From: a virus
Virus record (IMG/VR): IMGVR_UViG_3300025137_000100
Location: 1 to 38,416 of that record
Reading direction: 5' to 3' (one strand)
Length of the DNA: 38,416 nucleotides
The notes beneath the pieces were generated by a model. It was not told the origin of the DNA, did not search any database, and saw only the letters and a program-made list of their open reading frames with translations. Shown in pieces: positions 27,536 through 37,244 of the stretch (within the stretch, counting starts at the first letter, position 1; every line of letters starts with the position of its first letter). Made by a program: the position numbers and the translations under genes.

Positions 27536-30500
27536 TTAAGCCTCTATCGCCAAAGCTAGAATACGTAGGCCAGAGTTTACTGTAACTGACCTGTCATTGC
27601 TGCTTGTGTTGTAAAATCTGATTTTAAATGTCGCCGTTCCTGTCGAACTATCTTTAATCGCGTGACAGGTTTCTTCGTGGCTTAGAGGATTATCATTAGT
27701 CCCCTGATAGCTGATATTCCTTGTCCAACTATCGTTTGTAGCTCCAGTCAGACATCCAGTGCTAGTTATATACATCATGGCACTAGCTTGGTTGTTATTA
27801 CTATTTCCATACATAGAAAATTTTCGTGAGATCAGTATCTTTGAACCTGCTTGGACACCACTCAAGGTAAGCGTCCATGTATATTCGTCATTCCAGTTGT
27901 TAAGTCGAACAGAAGTTGTTGTTAAAAGGTTTTCCATTGTGCTTAAACCAGCAAGCCGATCAAGACTTATCGTCCCTGCCGTGATATCTGCGGCATTAAG
28001 CGTTCCGCGAATGACAGCATTTTGAAATTCTGCATTTCCAGTATCGCGCTCAATATTCCAACCAGCCGTTCCAGAAACAAAGTTGTCCGATTGGATGTCA
28101 GTGGTAACTTGGATAGCACCACTAATAGTTCCAAAAGACATTGCCGTGTTGCCCGAAGACCCCGATTTAGTAGCCGTAAAAGACAACGACCACTCTTGAA
28201 TTGAAGTATTTGTAATTGAAACGCTTGGTTGTGTTTGCAACCAATTAGAAGGCAACCCAGTTAATTGTCCTGTTGAAAAATTGTGTCCAACGCCGCTACT
28301 TGAAAAAGATGGCTGGTTAGTCTGCAAAATTTGATAATAAATACGACCAGTAGCAACTGTGTCACCGTTCGTGCCATTACTACCGTCCTGACCGTCCTGA
28401 CCGTTGCTGCCATTACTACCGTCCTGACCATCCTGACCGTCCTGACCGTTGCTGCCGTCCTGACCGTCCTGACCGTCCTGACCGTTGCTGCCATTACTAC
28501 CGTCCTGACCATCCTGACCATTTGTAATTTCAGCTAAAGTTGTAGCCTGACCGCTTGCTACTTTTGCGCTTTCATTTTCGACTGAATCTACAGATGAAAC
28601 CCAATAATAAAATGACTCTGAATTATTTAATCCAGTGTCAATAAATGAGTTACCGCGCACTTCGCCCAAAAAAGCGGAAGCACTAGAACTGTTGCTTGCG
28701 TTTTTATATACGTTTGCTCTCTTAAAATTTAGACTTGTAGGATTTGTCCATTTTAAACCTATTTGCCTCAATCCACCTGTCGCGCTAACACCTGTTACTG
28801 AACTTGGTGTACTTATGTTTTTTGACACATAATTTGTTATTTCCGTTGTAACATTTACTGAGGTTTTACCGTTTTCTGTATGGGTTTTTGAAAGTGAAAA
28901 ATATTTATATGATGAGTAAACTGATGCATGGTGGGCAGCTACTTGTGTAGACATTCCAAAAAAAGTAATTGAAGTCTCAGATGCCCCTATCTGAAAGTTT
29001 TGATGAATATCAAGAGGAATTACTTGATTGTCGCTTGTTCTAACACCAGACTTTCTTAACGAAAAACTTGTATAAGCAAAATTGGGATGATTTCCAAGCG
29101 TAAATGGTAAATCAACTGCTAAGATTTCATTTCCATTTTCATCAAGATAATTAGCTTTTACTGGCGTTCCTATCGTTGGCGGTGGCACAACTTCTGTAAA
29201 ACTGTCTGCAAGGGCCGTTCTAGTTAGATAATTATGATCCGTGGTGTTCCATTCATAAGAAGCGTCTTGATATTCTTCTAGGGAGACTTTAACTGCGCCT
29301 TCTGGCGTTAAATCATAACCAGAAATAATCCATTCTGTGGCAGTAGTTACAATGCTGTCAGTGCCAACATTTGCAAGTTTTTCTGGCTCAAACTTTACTG
29401 TAACAACATCGCCGACCTTTAAGTAAGAAAACTTAGGCTTTAACACAATGTCCATTGTGTTCGTCAAAGCATTTTCTTTTAACACAATAGATGCCAGCCG
29501 CTGCGCTCTTGCTTGATCTGTCACAAAAGCCAAATCAATTTGCTGTATATGTTCACGCCCATCACTTGTAATCAGTGAAGAACTTGATATTGGGTTAAAA
29601 TCGCCTTGCTGATAATTGTTTTCAGCATCTGTAAAAGTACCAGAAACTTTATTAATACGAGAAGCAACTTCTGAGTTTATACTTATATTTACCTCAGAAA
29701 TTATATCATCTTCTGTAATGCCCACCAGAATTGTTGAAACATCTTTTGGCACTATCAATCTGATAACGCCACCTTCCTCAACCAGTGTGCCGTGACAAGG
29801 CGCAAGAAGCTGTTCTAAGCTGGCAATAACTTCATCATTAAGAAACGCTACTCCATTAGTTGTGTAGCGTTTTTGAGTAGTAGCTGCACCAGCCTCATTC
29901 TGTATAACAACATCTTCATCGCATATGTCAGCCATTGTCCGAAACGATGCAAAATCAATATCCCCAGCCGCAACTTTCATACCGTTAATTAAAAAATCTA
30001 AAACGCAAAGTGCGGAGTTATTTGAGTATGCCCATGTGCTGCTTGTATCATATCTATGTGCGCCTGTGCCGCCGCCAATGCCGCCGCCATCTAGCCTTGG
30101 ATCATATAGCTTGCGCCCCTCTACACGAACACGAATATTGGGTGCGCCCTGTGACCAAACTTCGTTGTTGTGGGTCAGCGTATAGGCCATCCAAGCATTG
30201 CCTGTCATTTTACAAGTATTTGTCCACGCAGTGTTCGTAATTAAAGCCGCTGTGTGGCTTCCACTGGCTGTGCTGTTTGCCCCACCGTTCAAACCAACTT
30301 TTATTCTTGCATAAGTGTAATATTCGCTTGAGCTAGAGGCCGTGGTGCCGCCAGAACTTGTTAATGAACCTACAAAGTCAGTCATTACTTTTTCGTTAAA
30401 ATGTAACTGATCCGCATTATTTATCGGGCCTTCACCCAAATAAACCATTCTATATAAATCGCGGCTTTCAGAGCCAGCCGTTTCTTGAAAAATCAAGTGA

Positions 30501-30757
30501 CCGTTTACAAGCATTTGCCCGTATATAAAACGCCGTGGGGCTGTCGTGCCTATTTGTAAACCTTGAATTTCAACCGCACGATTTCGCGCCTTGCGCCTCA
30601 TGTCAGCTTCGATTTCAGCCGCTTTTATTTCGGCTATTCGTTTTGCGCCACCGCCAACTGCAAGAATAGAAGTAGCTGATGCAATATACATACCTGTTCC
30701 GACAGGTATTCCAACCTTTAACAAAAGTTCAACTACAAAGGCTTCAAATCCTGTCAT
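27536..30757 (-). CDS. Tail tip / host specificity protein (gpJ-like) with collagen-like segment
   Basis: 1073 residues. Residues 1-50 carry a hydrophobic stretch, then a gpJ-like hub (RFIYGQMLVNGHLIFQETAG ... MVYLGEGPINNADQLHFN). Middle: baseplate-type domains up to about 550, then an FN3-like domain (about 650-735, VSATGGLRQIGLKWTNP...). Residues about 745-798 are a collagen-like G-N-x / G-Q-D repeat, followed by a beta-rich receptor-binding tail with AEFQNAVIRGTLNAADI, common near gpJ C-termini. It forms the tail tip that contacts the host. Confidence 0.85.
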   Translation of the reverse strand: MTGFEAFVVELLLKVGIPVGTGMYIASATSILAVGGGAKRIAEIKAAEIEADMRRKARNRAVEIQGLQIGTTAPRRFIYGQMLVNGHLIFQETAGSESRDLYRMVYLGEGPINNADQLHFNEKVMTDFVGSLTSSGGTTASSSSEYYTYARIKVGLNGGANSTASGSHTAALITNTAWTNTCKMTGNAWMAYTLTHNNEVWSQGAPNIRVRVEGRKLYDPRLDGGGIGGGTGAHRYDTSSTWAYSNNSALCVLDFLINGMKVAAGDIDFASFRTMADICDEDVVIQNEAGAATTQKRYTTNGVAFLNDEVIASLEQLLAPCHGTLVEEGGVIRLIVPKDVSTILVGITEDDIISEVNISINSEVASRINKVSGTFTDAENNYQQGDFNPISSSSLITSDGREHIQQIDLAFVTDQARAQRLASIVLKENALTNTMDIVLKPKFSYLKVGDVVTVKFEPEKLANVGTDSIVTTATEWIISGYDLTPEGAVKVSLEEYQDASYEWNTTDHNYLTRTALADSFTEVVPPPTIGTPVKANYLDENGNEILAVDLPFTLGNHPNFAYTSFSLRKSGVRTSDNQVIPLDIHQNFQIGASETSITFFGMSTQVAAHHASVYSSYKYFSLSKTHTENGKTSVNVTTEITNYVSKNISTPSSVTGVSATGGLRQIGLKWTNPTSLNFKRANVYKNASNSSSASAFLGEVRGNSFIDTGLNNSESFYYWVSSVDSVENESAKVASGQATTLAEITNGQDGQDGSNGSNGQDGQDGQDGSNGQDGQDGQDGSNGSNGQDGQDGSNGTNGDTVATGRIYYQILQTNQPSFSSSGVGHNFSTGQLTGLPSNWLQTQPSVSITNTSIQEWSLSFTATKSGSSGNTAMSFGTISGAIQVTTDIQSDNFVSGTAGWNIERDTGNAEFQNAVIRGTLNAADITAGTISLDRLAGLSTMENLLTTTSVRLNNWNDEYTWTLTLSGVQAGSKILISRKFSMYGNSNNNQASAMMYITSTGCLTGATNDSWTRNISYQGTNDNPLSHEETCHAIKDSSTGTATFKIRFYNTSSNDRSVTVNSGLRILALAIEA
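28364..28523 (-). repeat. Collagen-like coding repeat in tail tip gene
   Basis: About 18 Gly-X-Y triplets (mostly GQD and GSN) encoded by near-identical 9-base units. DNA repeats of this kind can gain or lose units by slippage, changing the length of the trimeric stalk. Confidence 0.85.
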
Positions 30758-31157
30758 AAACCCACCTTTTAGGAAAATCTTTACAGCTTATGGCAAGCCC
30801 ATCTGTTGCTTCCAGAAACGCACCGCCGCCATGCCAGCCCAAACCCAAGCGATATGTATCATCATCTAAAATTAAATCGCCATCTTGCGGTGTTTTTGCT
30901 TTTGTAAAGCCAATCTTATTAATTAAGATTTCGTGCATATGACCTACGTTTTCGTAGCCAAGTTTTTCTGAAACATCTTCTAACTCTTTAAAAGACTTGG
31001 GCCAGTTGCGTTTATTAATAAAAATCGTTTCTTCTATTGTTTTAAATATTGGTGCGCCAAGTTTTTCAAAGTATCGACCAATAAACAAAACGCAGTCACT
31101 TTCGCCGTATTTAAACCGCGAGGACATTGACCGCATCATGTGGCTGTGTAGCGTCAC
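30744..31157 (-). CDS. NlpC/P60-like (DUF6950-type) tail peptidase
   Basis: 137 residues. RFKYGESDCVLFIGRYF places a Cys at the start of a helix as in NlpC/P60 enzymes, and GLGWHGGGAFLEA may supply the His. The order minor tail protein - NlpC/P60 - tail tip is conserved in lambda-like tails, where it helps cell wall passage. It overlaps the tail tip gene by 14 bp and the upstream gene by ATGA. Confidence 0.75.
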   Translation of the reverse strand: MTLHSHMMRSMSSRFKYGESDCVLFIGRYFEKLGAPIFKTIEETIFINKRNWPKSFKELEDVSEKLGYENVGHMHEILINKIGFTKAKTPQDGDLILDDDTYRLGLGWHGGGAFLEATDGLAISCKDFPKRWVYDRI

Positions 31158-31777
31158 TCACCAGCCCCCCAAGTTACTTTTTCTATTGTTCCGACACCAC
31201 CAGCTAAAAATTGCAATGCTTGATCTGTGTTATCTTTTTCTTTTTGTGACGCATCACCCAAACCGTTAAATCTTGGTCGTGACCAATCTGAAAATTGACT
31301 GACCGTTTTTATTACAATAGTTGTGCTGCTTTTGCTGGTTTTATATTTTACGCTGTCAACTAAACCTTTATGAACTCTCACTAAATTTATATTTGCGTGT
31401 TCAATTGCACCGCTTGGATTCATCGCTGCATCATAAACAAAAGTTTCAGTTCTATTTATGTCGTAAGTGCTGGTTAAAAATAAATTTAAAAGTTCGTTAT
31501 TAAGCCCAGAAAATATAATCTGTATGCCGTTTCTTTTTAACTCTGCCTGTTCTTTTATTGACTCTACTGCCATTACACCAGATGCACCGTAATATGTTTT
31601 TTCTGCATCATCATCTGGCCCATTTACATCAAAATTTAACTCAGATGTATTGAACCTTAATACACCGTCTGAAAAAGGAGCCGCAGTCCAGTTTGGAACA
31701 ACTAATCTTATAAAATAAGCCCTCGCAAAATCACCAGCCCTTGCTGTTTGCGCTGTGCTATCGAATGCTCTCGACAT
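31154..31777 (-). CDS. Minor tail protein (gpL-like place)
   Basis: 207 residues, beta-rich. It lies between the distal tail protein and NlpC/P60, the place of lambda gpL and of DUF2163/DUF1833 proteins. Features: FIRLVVPNWTAAPFSDGVLRFNTSEL near the start and TVSQFSDWSRPRFNGLGDASQK near the end. It probably forms part of the tail hub. Start shares one base with the upstream stop. Confidence 0.7.
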   Translation of the reverse strand: MSRAFDSTAQTARAGDFARAYFIRLVVPNWTAAPFSDGVLRFNTSELNFDVNGPDDDAEKTYYGASGVMAVESIKEQAELKRNGIQIIFSGLNNELLNLFLTSTYDINRTETFVYDAAMNPSGAIEHANINLVRVHKGLVDSVKYKTSKSSTTIVIKTVSQFSDWSRPRFNGLGDASQKEKDNTDQALQFLAGGVGTIEKVTWGAGE

Positions 31778-32424
31778 TAATAACTCTCCAAGAAACTAAA
31801 GCCAAACTGACCTATAACTGGTGGCGCAATATCCCAACTAGCTTGATCGTCATTAGAAAGCCGCATGATACCCCTTGGCGCGTGTCTTGTGAGGTTTGAA
31901 TTTGCTGCAAGAATACCGCGCAAGGCTGGTGCAAAACTTAAAGTTCCAGTGCCTGAGTTGCCTGTTAAATTTAAATCCGCAGTAATAAGTTTTAATTCCT
32001 GACCAGCCGCAGATGTAACGTGAAAATAATCGCCCTTTTTAAACGCTATTTTTGTTCCAGTGATAGATGAACTGCTTTCGCTGCTAGACCGCCCTACGGT
32101 GAAGCTGGTTGAGTGTGCCGCCACTTGTGCATTGTTTTCTAACACAACGGTTGCTGGTAGTTCAGATGCTGGTGTGTCCTTGCTAATATCGCCAAAAGCA
32201 AACGTATTAAATGGCCCCTCAAGTTGCGCCATAAATACTTTCAAATTCTCAAAGTCATCGCCTGATAAATTGTTCCAATTTGCAGTGCCATACCATCTCG
32301 CCGCTGGCAATCGAACATACTGACTTGAGCCAGTGAACTCAGAAACAAAAGATTGCGCTGAACCTTGCAGTCCAAAACTTAAAGACGATGGGTTTATAAT
32401 GCTTGGGAAAGAAATTAATGCCAT
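31777..32424 (-). CDS. Distal tail protein (gpM-like place)
   Basis: 215 residues, starting SFPSIINPSSLSFGLQGSAQSFVSEFTGSSQYVRLPAARW, with a NNLSGDDFENLKVFMAQLEGPFNTFAFGD segment, typical of minor tail proteins that follow the tape measure. It would cap the tail tube at the hub. One-base overlap with both neighbours. Confidence 0.7.
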   Translation of the reverse strand: MALISFPSIINPSSLSFGLQGSAQSFVSEFTGSSQYVRLPAARWYGTANWNNLSGDDFENLKVFMAQLEGPFNTFAFGDISKDTPASELPATVVLENNAQVAAHSTSFTVGRSSSESSSSITGTKIAFKKGDYFHVTSAAGQELKLITADLNLTGNSGTGTLSFAPALRGILAANSNLTRHAPRGIMRLSNDDQASWDIAPPVIGQFGFSFLESY

Positions 32425-35078
32425 TATCTGCGCCCACTTATTTTACTGACTGAACCACCGTCTTGCATATCCTGATAGATTGAATTGCGCGTACTTTCTT
32501 TAATGACCGCCGCTTGTTGACGTAACCGCGCTTCTGTAAACTGGTCTGCGTTTCTAAAATCAAAACTCTGATGAATTGTGACACCGCCGCCGCTTAATTC
32601 ATTGTTAGGTATCATGCGCCCTGCTTGGTTTGGCTGAAACACCTCTCTGCCACGCTCACCGACCACGTAGGCGCGATTGGGCATCACTGGCCCACCACCA
32701 GCAAGCATTCCACCAAACAAAGTCGTTGTCAGCCTCGACAAAGCCAACTGTGCTTGCATTACCAAGAATTGCTGCGCCAAGTTCAACATAAAGTTTCTAA
32801 ATTTAAAATCACCAGAAGTGATAAATGAGTCCAAGCCATCTTCTAGGCTTTGATACATTTGCTGACCAAACTGCATTGTTTTTTCTGCGGTATTACCAGC
32901 CACCGCAGCCGCTGTTAAAAAGCCTTTTGTAATGTTGTTGGTTGTGTCCTGATAAGTCATGCCTAACTTTTCCAGCATCTTTTCATATTTTTTAGTTTGA
33001 TTAAATAATGCAATAATACCGTCTTTTTCTTTTTGTTGTTCAGCCGTGAGTGCGCCAACTAATGGAATTTCCGCAGCAATCAATTTTGTCATCAATTCTT
33101 TTTGATTGTTAAATTCCTTAAAAGTTATTTCGCCGCTTTTCAGCTTTTCAATATTTGCTGCAATAGCGTCTGTAAGTTGTTGTTGTAGAATATGTGCTGC
33201 CAGTGGCGTAGCTGGCCCTGTGGCAGTTGCAGTGCTGCTTGGTGGCAAACCACCACCAGTACCACCTGTCGGGCCAATTGTGTCTGGAACTCCAAACTTT
33301 GGCCCAAGGTTCATTCTTTCTAATCTTGATGTAGCTTCGTCATAGAAAAAAGTGCTGTCTGTTGGTCGATCACCACTTGCCTGATTTGTTAAAAACTTGC
33401 CGCCATCAGTAATAATACTGTTTACAATTCCCTCTATTCCGCTGGTATCAACTTGAATATCTGGGCTTACATTTTTTAAAGTTTCTTCGGCTTTAAATGA
33501 TTGCTGATATGCTTTTGTTATTAAATCTCCAACAATCGGTAAAGAGTTTTTAAAGCCTTGATTTGATATAACTCCTTTTTCTGTGATCGTATAACCAGAC
33601 GTTTCAACATAGCCCATAAACTCATTAAAAGTAGTTCGATCCATTGTAGGATTTTGATCGCTTGATAAAAGTTTAACATTTTCAGACAAAACCGAAACAA
33701 TATTTGCCATATTATTGTTATAAAAATGCGCCCCTGCTAATTGATTTCCATAAGACCCAGCCGTTTCTTGTGGGCTTTTACTTATTCTGTTGCTTTCACC
33801 AGCCCTTGTTTGTGCGGCTGCAAATACTTCAGCGGCACTTCTATGTTTGCCGCCGTAGGCATAGCCAATAGTTTCACTTAAACTTTTCTTAAAACCTTTC
33901 GCACCACTTAGACCAATTAAATCGCCAGCATTTACACTACCACTGAAACTTTCCATCTGAGTTCTCATTAAACCCATCATGGACGCCATCGTGCTTGCCA
34001 ACCATTTTATAATAACATTGGATAGATTGCTTAAAATGCCGCCAGCAACCGCAGCAAGCCCCCCAGCCGCGCCAAACAGAATATAACCAACAAGACCCAT
34101 GCCAGCTATTTGATTGTTTGTCAGTGCATTTGTCGCGTTGTAATTATCTGAAAGAACATCAAAAAAGTTGCGTATGCCATTAATGACGTTTCCAATAGTA
34201 TCAACCGCACTTGCCGCAAACAAAACAGTATCTTTTAAGAATTTTGTAATTGTTGCTCCGACCTGTGTTGCGTTTTGCTTTAAAAACTTCATTGAGCTAT
34301 CTAAATCTTCATTGATAACTCTTGCTGCTTCTTTCAGAAAATCAAAAACACCAGCTTCCATCACTGTTGCTTTAAGGTCAAAAATCTTATCGCCAATCAT
34401 CGAAAGTGTACCAGTGAATGTATTCGACATTTGCTTGGCAACACCCTGCACAATACTGCCACCATCTTGAAACGCTGCTACTAGCTTTTTCTTGGTTTCA
34501 TCTGCGCTGTATGAAACGCCAGCCGTAAAACCAAGCATTGCAAGAACGCCTTTTTCTCTAAACTGGTCAGCCGATGCTGCGCCAGCCGCAAGCATACGCA
34601 TTAAGTTATTTGTGCTTTCTTCCATCGTAAGACCAGAAACTGCTGAAATATCAGCCGCAGCCCTCAAGAAAAAATCAACCTCTTTGATGTTACCTTTTAA
34701 CTGTGCCGCCATACGGTTTGATGAACCAATTAAATCTTCAAAACTAAACGAAACCTCAGACGCAAACTGCCGTGTATTCTTAAAAATTTTATTGGCAATG
34801 TTTGTGTCTTTGGTAACAGCAACCATTTGAAACCGCACTTGCTCAAGCGTGTTTGCAACTTTAATAAAATCTCTAATTACTAAGCCAGCACCCAAACTAA
34901 TAAACGCTGCTTTAAGTGAAAATATCTGTCTGGTCATACCGCGCATGACACCGATTGCGCGAGTAAATGCGCCTGTGATTACCCCTGCACTTCGTCTTGC
35001 AACGCCCTCAAGACTTCGCAAAGACCGCTTCGCGCTTTCTGCATCAACAAGAATGTTTAGCCTAGCTAGTGTACTCAT
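32424..35078 (-). CDS. Tape measure protein
   Basis: 884 residues. Helical N-terminus (SAKRSLRSLEGVARRSAGVITGAFTRAIGVMRGMTRQIF), a conserved FEDLIGSSNRMAAQLKG stretch near 120, hydrophobic Ala/Gly-rich segments in the middle (about 330-370) and the C-terminal GGGPVMPNRAYVVGERGREVFQPNQAGRMIPN common to lambda_1-type tape measures. At about 0.15 nm per residue it suggests a tail of about 130 nm. It overlaps the GT extension stop by 4 bp. Confidence 0.9.
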   Translation of the reverse strand: MSTLARLNILVDAESAKRSLRSLEGVARRSAGVITGAFTRAIGVMRGMTRQIFSLKAAFISLGAGLVIRDFIKVANTLEQVRFQMVAVTKDTNIANKIFKNTRQFASEVSFSFEDLIGSSNRMAAQLKGNIKEVDFFLRAAADISAVSGLTMEESTNNLMRMLAAGAASADQFREKGVLAMLGFTAGVSYSADETKKKLVAAFQDGGSIVQGVAKQMSNTFTGTLSMIGDKIFDLKATVMEAGVFDFLKEAARVINEDLDSSMKFLKQNATQVGATITKFLKDTVLFAASAVDTIGNVINGIRNFFDVLSDNYNATNALTNNQIAGMGLVGYILFGAAGGLAAVAGGILSNLSNVIIKWLASTMASMMGLMRTQMESFSGSVNAGDLIGLSGAKGFKKSLSETIGYAYGGKHRSAAEVFAAAQTRAGESNRISKSPQETAGSYGNQLAGAHFYNNNMANIVSVLSENVKLLSSDQNPTMDRTTFNEFMGYVETSGYTITEKGVISNQGFKNSLPIVGDLITKAYQQSFKAEETLKNVSPDIQVDTSGIEGIVNSIITDGGKFLTNQASGDRPTDSTFFYDEATSRLERMNLGPKFGVPDTIGPTGGTGGGLPPSSTATATGPATPLAAHILQQQLTDAIAANIEKLKSGEITFKEFNNQKELMTKLIAAEIPLVGALTAEQQKEKDGIIALFNQTKKYEKMLEKLGMTYQDTTNNITKGFLTAAAVAGNTAEKTMQFGQQMYQSLEDGLDSFITSGDFKFRNFMLNLAQQFLVMQAQLALSRLTTTLFGGMLAGGGPVMPNRAYVVGERGREVFQPNQAGRMIPNNELSGGGVTIHQSFDFRNADQFTEARLRQQAAVIKESTRNSIYQDMQDGGSVSKISGRR

Positions 35079-35389
35079 TTTGTCTTTTCACTCGCAATTG
35101 TGACATATTCATTGTCCAAAGTTTGAACCAGTAGAATGAAACCCCAAAAATCTCTCTGGCTTGTCATTTCAGCAAATCGTGCAATTTCTCCAAAGGGGAT
35201 TGCGCCAACCGCCATGCCTATGTTGCGACTTGATGTCAGGAACTGAAACGCTTCTACAATTTCTGATTCATCGTGGGTTATGTCTGGACGCGATTTTAAA
35301 AACGGCATTTGGATTGCATCAATTGTTCCATTAAGAAGTCGTTCTTCATAGTGGCCCCATTGCATTTGCCATCGAATCCAGATTTTTAG
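35075..35389 (-). CDS. Tail chaperone frameshift extension (GT-like T part)
   Basis: A 104-codon frame that is entered by a -1 shift at the slippery site 35389-35395. An ATG at 35365 exists inside it, but the frame is open back to the slip site, so the fused product (about 236 residues) is more likely, as with lambda gpG/gpGT. It helps load the tape measure and tail tube during tail assembly. Tape measure gene follows with a 4-bp overlap. Confidence 0.75.
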   Translation of the reverse strand, partial: LKIWIRWQMQWGHYEERLLNGTIDAIQMPFLKSRPDITHDESEIVEAFQFLTSSRNIGMAVGAIPFGEIARFAEMTSQRDFWGFILLVQTLDNEYVTIASEKTK

Positions 35390-35784
35390 TTTTTTGCCAT
35401 CCCTTCCAGCTTTTCATTTCTATAGTTTTCGTTGTCTTGTGCGTATTCAATTATAATCGCAAGAAACTCTTCAGCGGTTGGATCAGATAAAATCTCAAAG
35501 GCTTTTTCCTTTGTGTATTTCAGTTCTTTTCCATCCATCTTCAGACCATTCCAATCCAACAATATTGTTTCTGAAACAGCCCTTGCCATGATCTGCGATT
35601 GCATTTCTACATCTAGCTTTCCAGCATCGAACTTTCTTTGGTGCGGAGACATAAGTGCCGTAAATCGTTGTTTGAACTTTGGGTTGCCCATACGCGCCAC
35701 CAGAAACGAGGTTTCATTGTCATATTCGACCCAGACCCCTTCTGATTGCGTTTTCTTGTCAACCTTTACGTTTGTTAAATCCAT
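35386..35784 (-). CDS. Tail assembly chaperone (gpG-like)
   Basis: 132 residues, GGAG 7 bases before the ATG. Short helical protein (KFDAGKLDVEMQSQIMARAVSETILLDW, EAFEILSDP-type segments) between tail tube and tape measure, the place of lambda gpG. Ends in GCA-AAA-AAC-TAA, where the last codons before the stop form the slip site. Confidence 0.8.
   Translation of the reverse strand: MDLTNVKVDKKTQSEGVWVEYDNETSFLVARMGNPKFKQRFTALMSPHQRKFDAGKLDVEMQSQIMARAVSETILLDWNGLKMDGKELKYTKEKAFEILSDPTAEEFLAIIIEYAQDNENYRNEKLEGMAKN
35389..35395 (-). promoter_or_regulatory. -1 frameshift site A AAA AAC
   Basis: Read leftward in the frame of the 132-aa gene: GC-A AAA AAC-TAA, a perfect X XXY YYZ heptamer directly before the stop. 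A -1 slip enters the 104-codon frame. No clear downstream hairpin was found by eye. Confidence 0.8.
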
Positions 35785-35804
35785 TATATTCTCCGTAGGT
35801 TAAT

Positions 35805-35834
35805 GCGCGGTCTGGTCACTGCCTTTGACCGCGC
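35805..35834 (-). other. Intercistronic hairpin after the tail tube gene
   Basis: GCGCGGTC (35805-35812) and GACCGCGC (35827-35834) form an 8-bp GC-rich stem with a 14-base loop. No T run follows. It probably protects the tail tube mRNA 3' end, or weakens read-through, allowing high tube expression. Confidence 0.6.
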
Positions 35835-35840
35835 TTTAGA

Positions 35841-36824
35841 TTATGATGCGTCTGCCCTTGTGATCTTCAGAGTACACGCCTCTGTAGTGTCGAATTTACC
35901 TTGGAATCCCATTTCAACCATCACATCAGCATTTGAAGAACCAGCGACCACTGTGCCGCTTGTGAACTCCATCAGTGGGATTTCGAATGTATATGAGTTT
36001 CCGTTTGTGTTGGCATTATCTTCGACTTTGAATTTTAAACCTGAGTTTGTGCCAGCAATGTATTTGTCATAAAGTGCCTTGGTTTCAAAATAGACACTCA
36101 TGTTGCCTGTGACCACAAACTGACCCAAACCAATATCAGCCGCGCCAAGTGTTCCGATTTGATTATTAATTCGCAAATTGTTTGCAACCGTCAAAGACAG
36201 GCTCATACATTTTGCCAAACCTGACAAACTATCGCCTTCTTGGATTAGGGTTACATCATCAATTGCGTTCATAACCTCTGTGGTACTTGCAGAGGCTGCG
36301 TTAGGGGCTTTTAGTTGTGTTGTATCACTTACATCTAACGTGCTTCCTATGCAGCTTACAGAGCCTGTGACGATGCTCCCAGCCGATAAATTTAATGTCA
36401 TGCCATCAAAGACAATATCTTTTACTCTGTGAAAACCGCCTTGTCCTGATGCTACACCGCCGAATTGCTTTTCTAGCGTGTAGGCTTTTTTGGTTGTCCC
36501 ATTTTTTAGGACGTTTGTGCTATATGCGCTGCACATAACCCCTTCAAATAAATCACACATACCATGATTATTTGTGCCGCCAGCGGAATATGTACCACCG
36601 TAAGACATTTCAAAATTAATGTCGCCAGCAACGGATGCGTCTGTGCGAATAAGATCAGATACATTTCGGTCTGGTCTGATTTCATCTGATTGCGTGTTTG
36701 TAATGTTGTAAGCTATGCTCTCACCTGTTATTCGCAAGGCTTTGCTTTCAACGCTTGCCGCTGCGACTGTTCCCCAAGCTGTTTGTGGAGCAAGCAACAG
36801 GGATGCGCGATTTGTATCTGTCAT
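35841..36824 (-). CDS. Major tail tube protein
   Basis: 327 residues, starting TDTNRASLLLAPQTAWGTVAAASVESKALRITGESIAYN, the opening of Phage_tube_2-type tail tubes, with a FETKALYDKYIAG segment near 250. Six-fold rings of it stack to form the tail tube. AGAGG precedes the ATG. Followed by a hairpin and the chaperone genes, the usual order. Confidence 0.88.
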   Translation of the reverse strand: MTDTNRASLLLAPQTAWGTVAAASVESKALRITGESIAYNITNTQSDEIRPDRNVSDLIRTDASVAGDINFEMSYGGTYSAGGTNNHGMCDLFEGVMCSAYSTNVLKNGTTKKAYTLEKQFGGVASGQGGFHRVKDIVFDGMTLNLSAGSIVTGSVSCIGSTLDVSDTTQLKAPNAASASTTEVMNAIDDVTLIQEGDSLSGLAKCMSLSLTVANNLRINNQIGTLGAADIGLGQFVVTGNMSVYFETKALYDKYIAGTNSGLKFKVEDNANTNGNSYTFEIPLMEFTSGTVVAGSSNADVMVEMGFQGKFDTTEACTLKITRADAS

Positions 36825-36833
36825 CGTGAACCT

Positions 36834-37244
36834 CTAAGTGGTTGCGTCCCTAAAATAGGGAACTGTTAAATTTAATTGGTATCTGCCTTCGACTACCCCG
36901 ACTCTTTGGACGTTTGGGGATCGACAAACGATTGTGCCGCTGCTTCCACTGCTAAAGGTTTGATTCCGAAAAATAGCGGCTATTGTATCGGCATAAGTTC
37001 TTGCAGTGTTTGAGCCAGAGTTAGTATCTGTAAAAATCTGGATCGAAATAAGTCCTGTGTATCTGTGGCGCGGAGTTGCGCCTGTTAATTCAATTTGTGT
37101 GGCAGATGCGTTTTGAATAAAAATTGCAACATACGCGCTATCCGTTGGGCGAAACCCAACATTATCAAAAACAACTGGCGTAGTTGTCCAGTTGTCCTTC
37201 ATCCGCTTTTCTATTGCTGCGCGTTCATCTGCAAAACTGCCCAT
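36834..37244 (-). CDS. Tail terminator-like protein (DUF4128 type)
   Basis: 136 residues: FADERAAIEKRMKDNW start, then RPTDSAYVAIFIQNASATQIELTG and HRYTGLISIQIFTDTNSGSNTARTYADTIAAIF, matching DUF4128 tail terminators. It would stop tube growth and join the tail to the head. An operator lies 15 bp upstream of its start. Confidence 0.78.
   Translation of the reverse strand: MGSFADERAAIEKRMKDNWTTTPVVFDNVGFRPTDSAYVAIFIQNASATQIELTGATPRHRYTGLISIQIFTDTNSGSNTARTYADTIAAIFRNQTFSSGSSGTIVCRSPNVQRVGVVEGRYQLNLTVPYFRDATT

Noticed and set aside
28364-28523. CRISPR-like array
   Set aside because: Units are 9 bases without spacers and are in frame in the tail tip gene.
28331-28537. Rightward frame with VLTVLTVAAITT-type repeats
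   Set aside because: It is the reverse reading of the collagen-like repeat in the tail tip gene.
35075-35365. Independent 96-aa gene between tape measure and chaperone
   Set aside because: The frame is open back to a perfect slippery heptamer in the upstream gene, so a frameshift extension is more likely.
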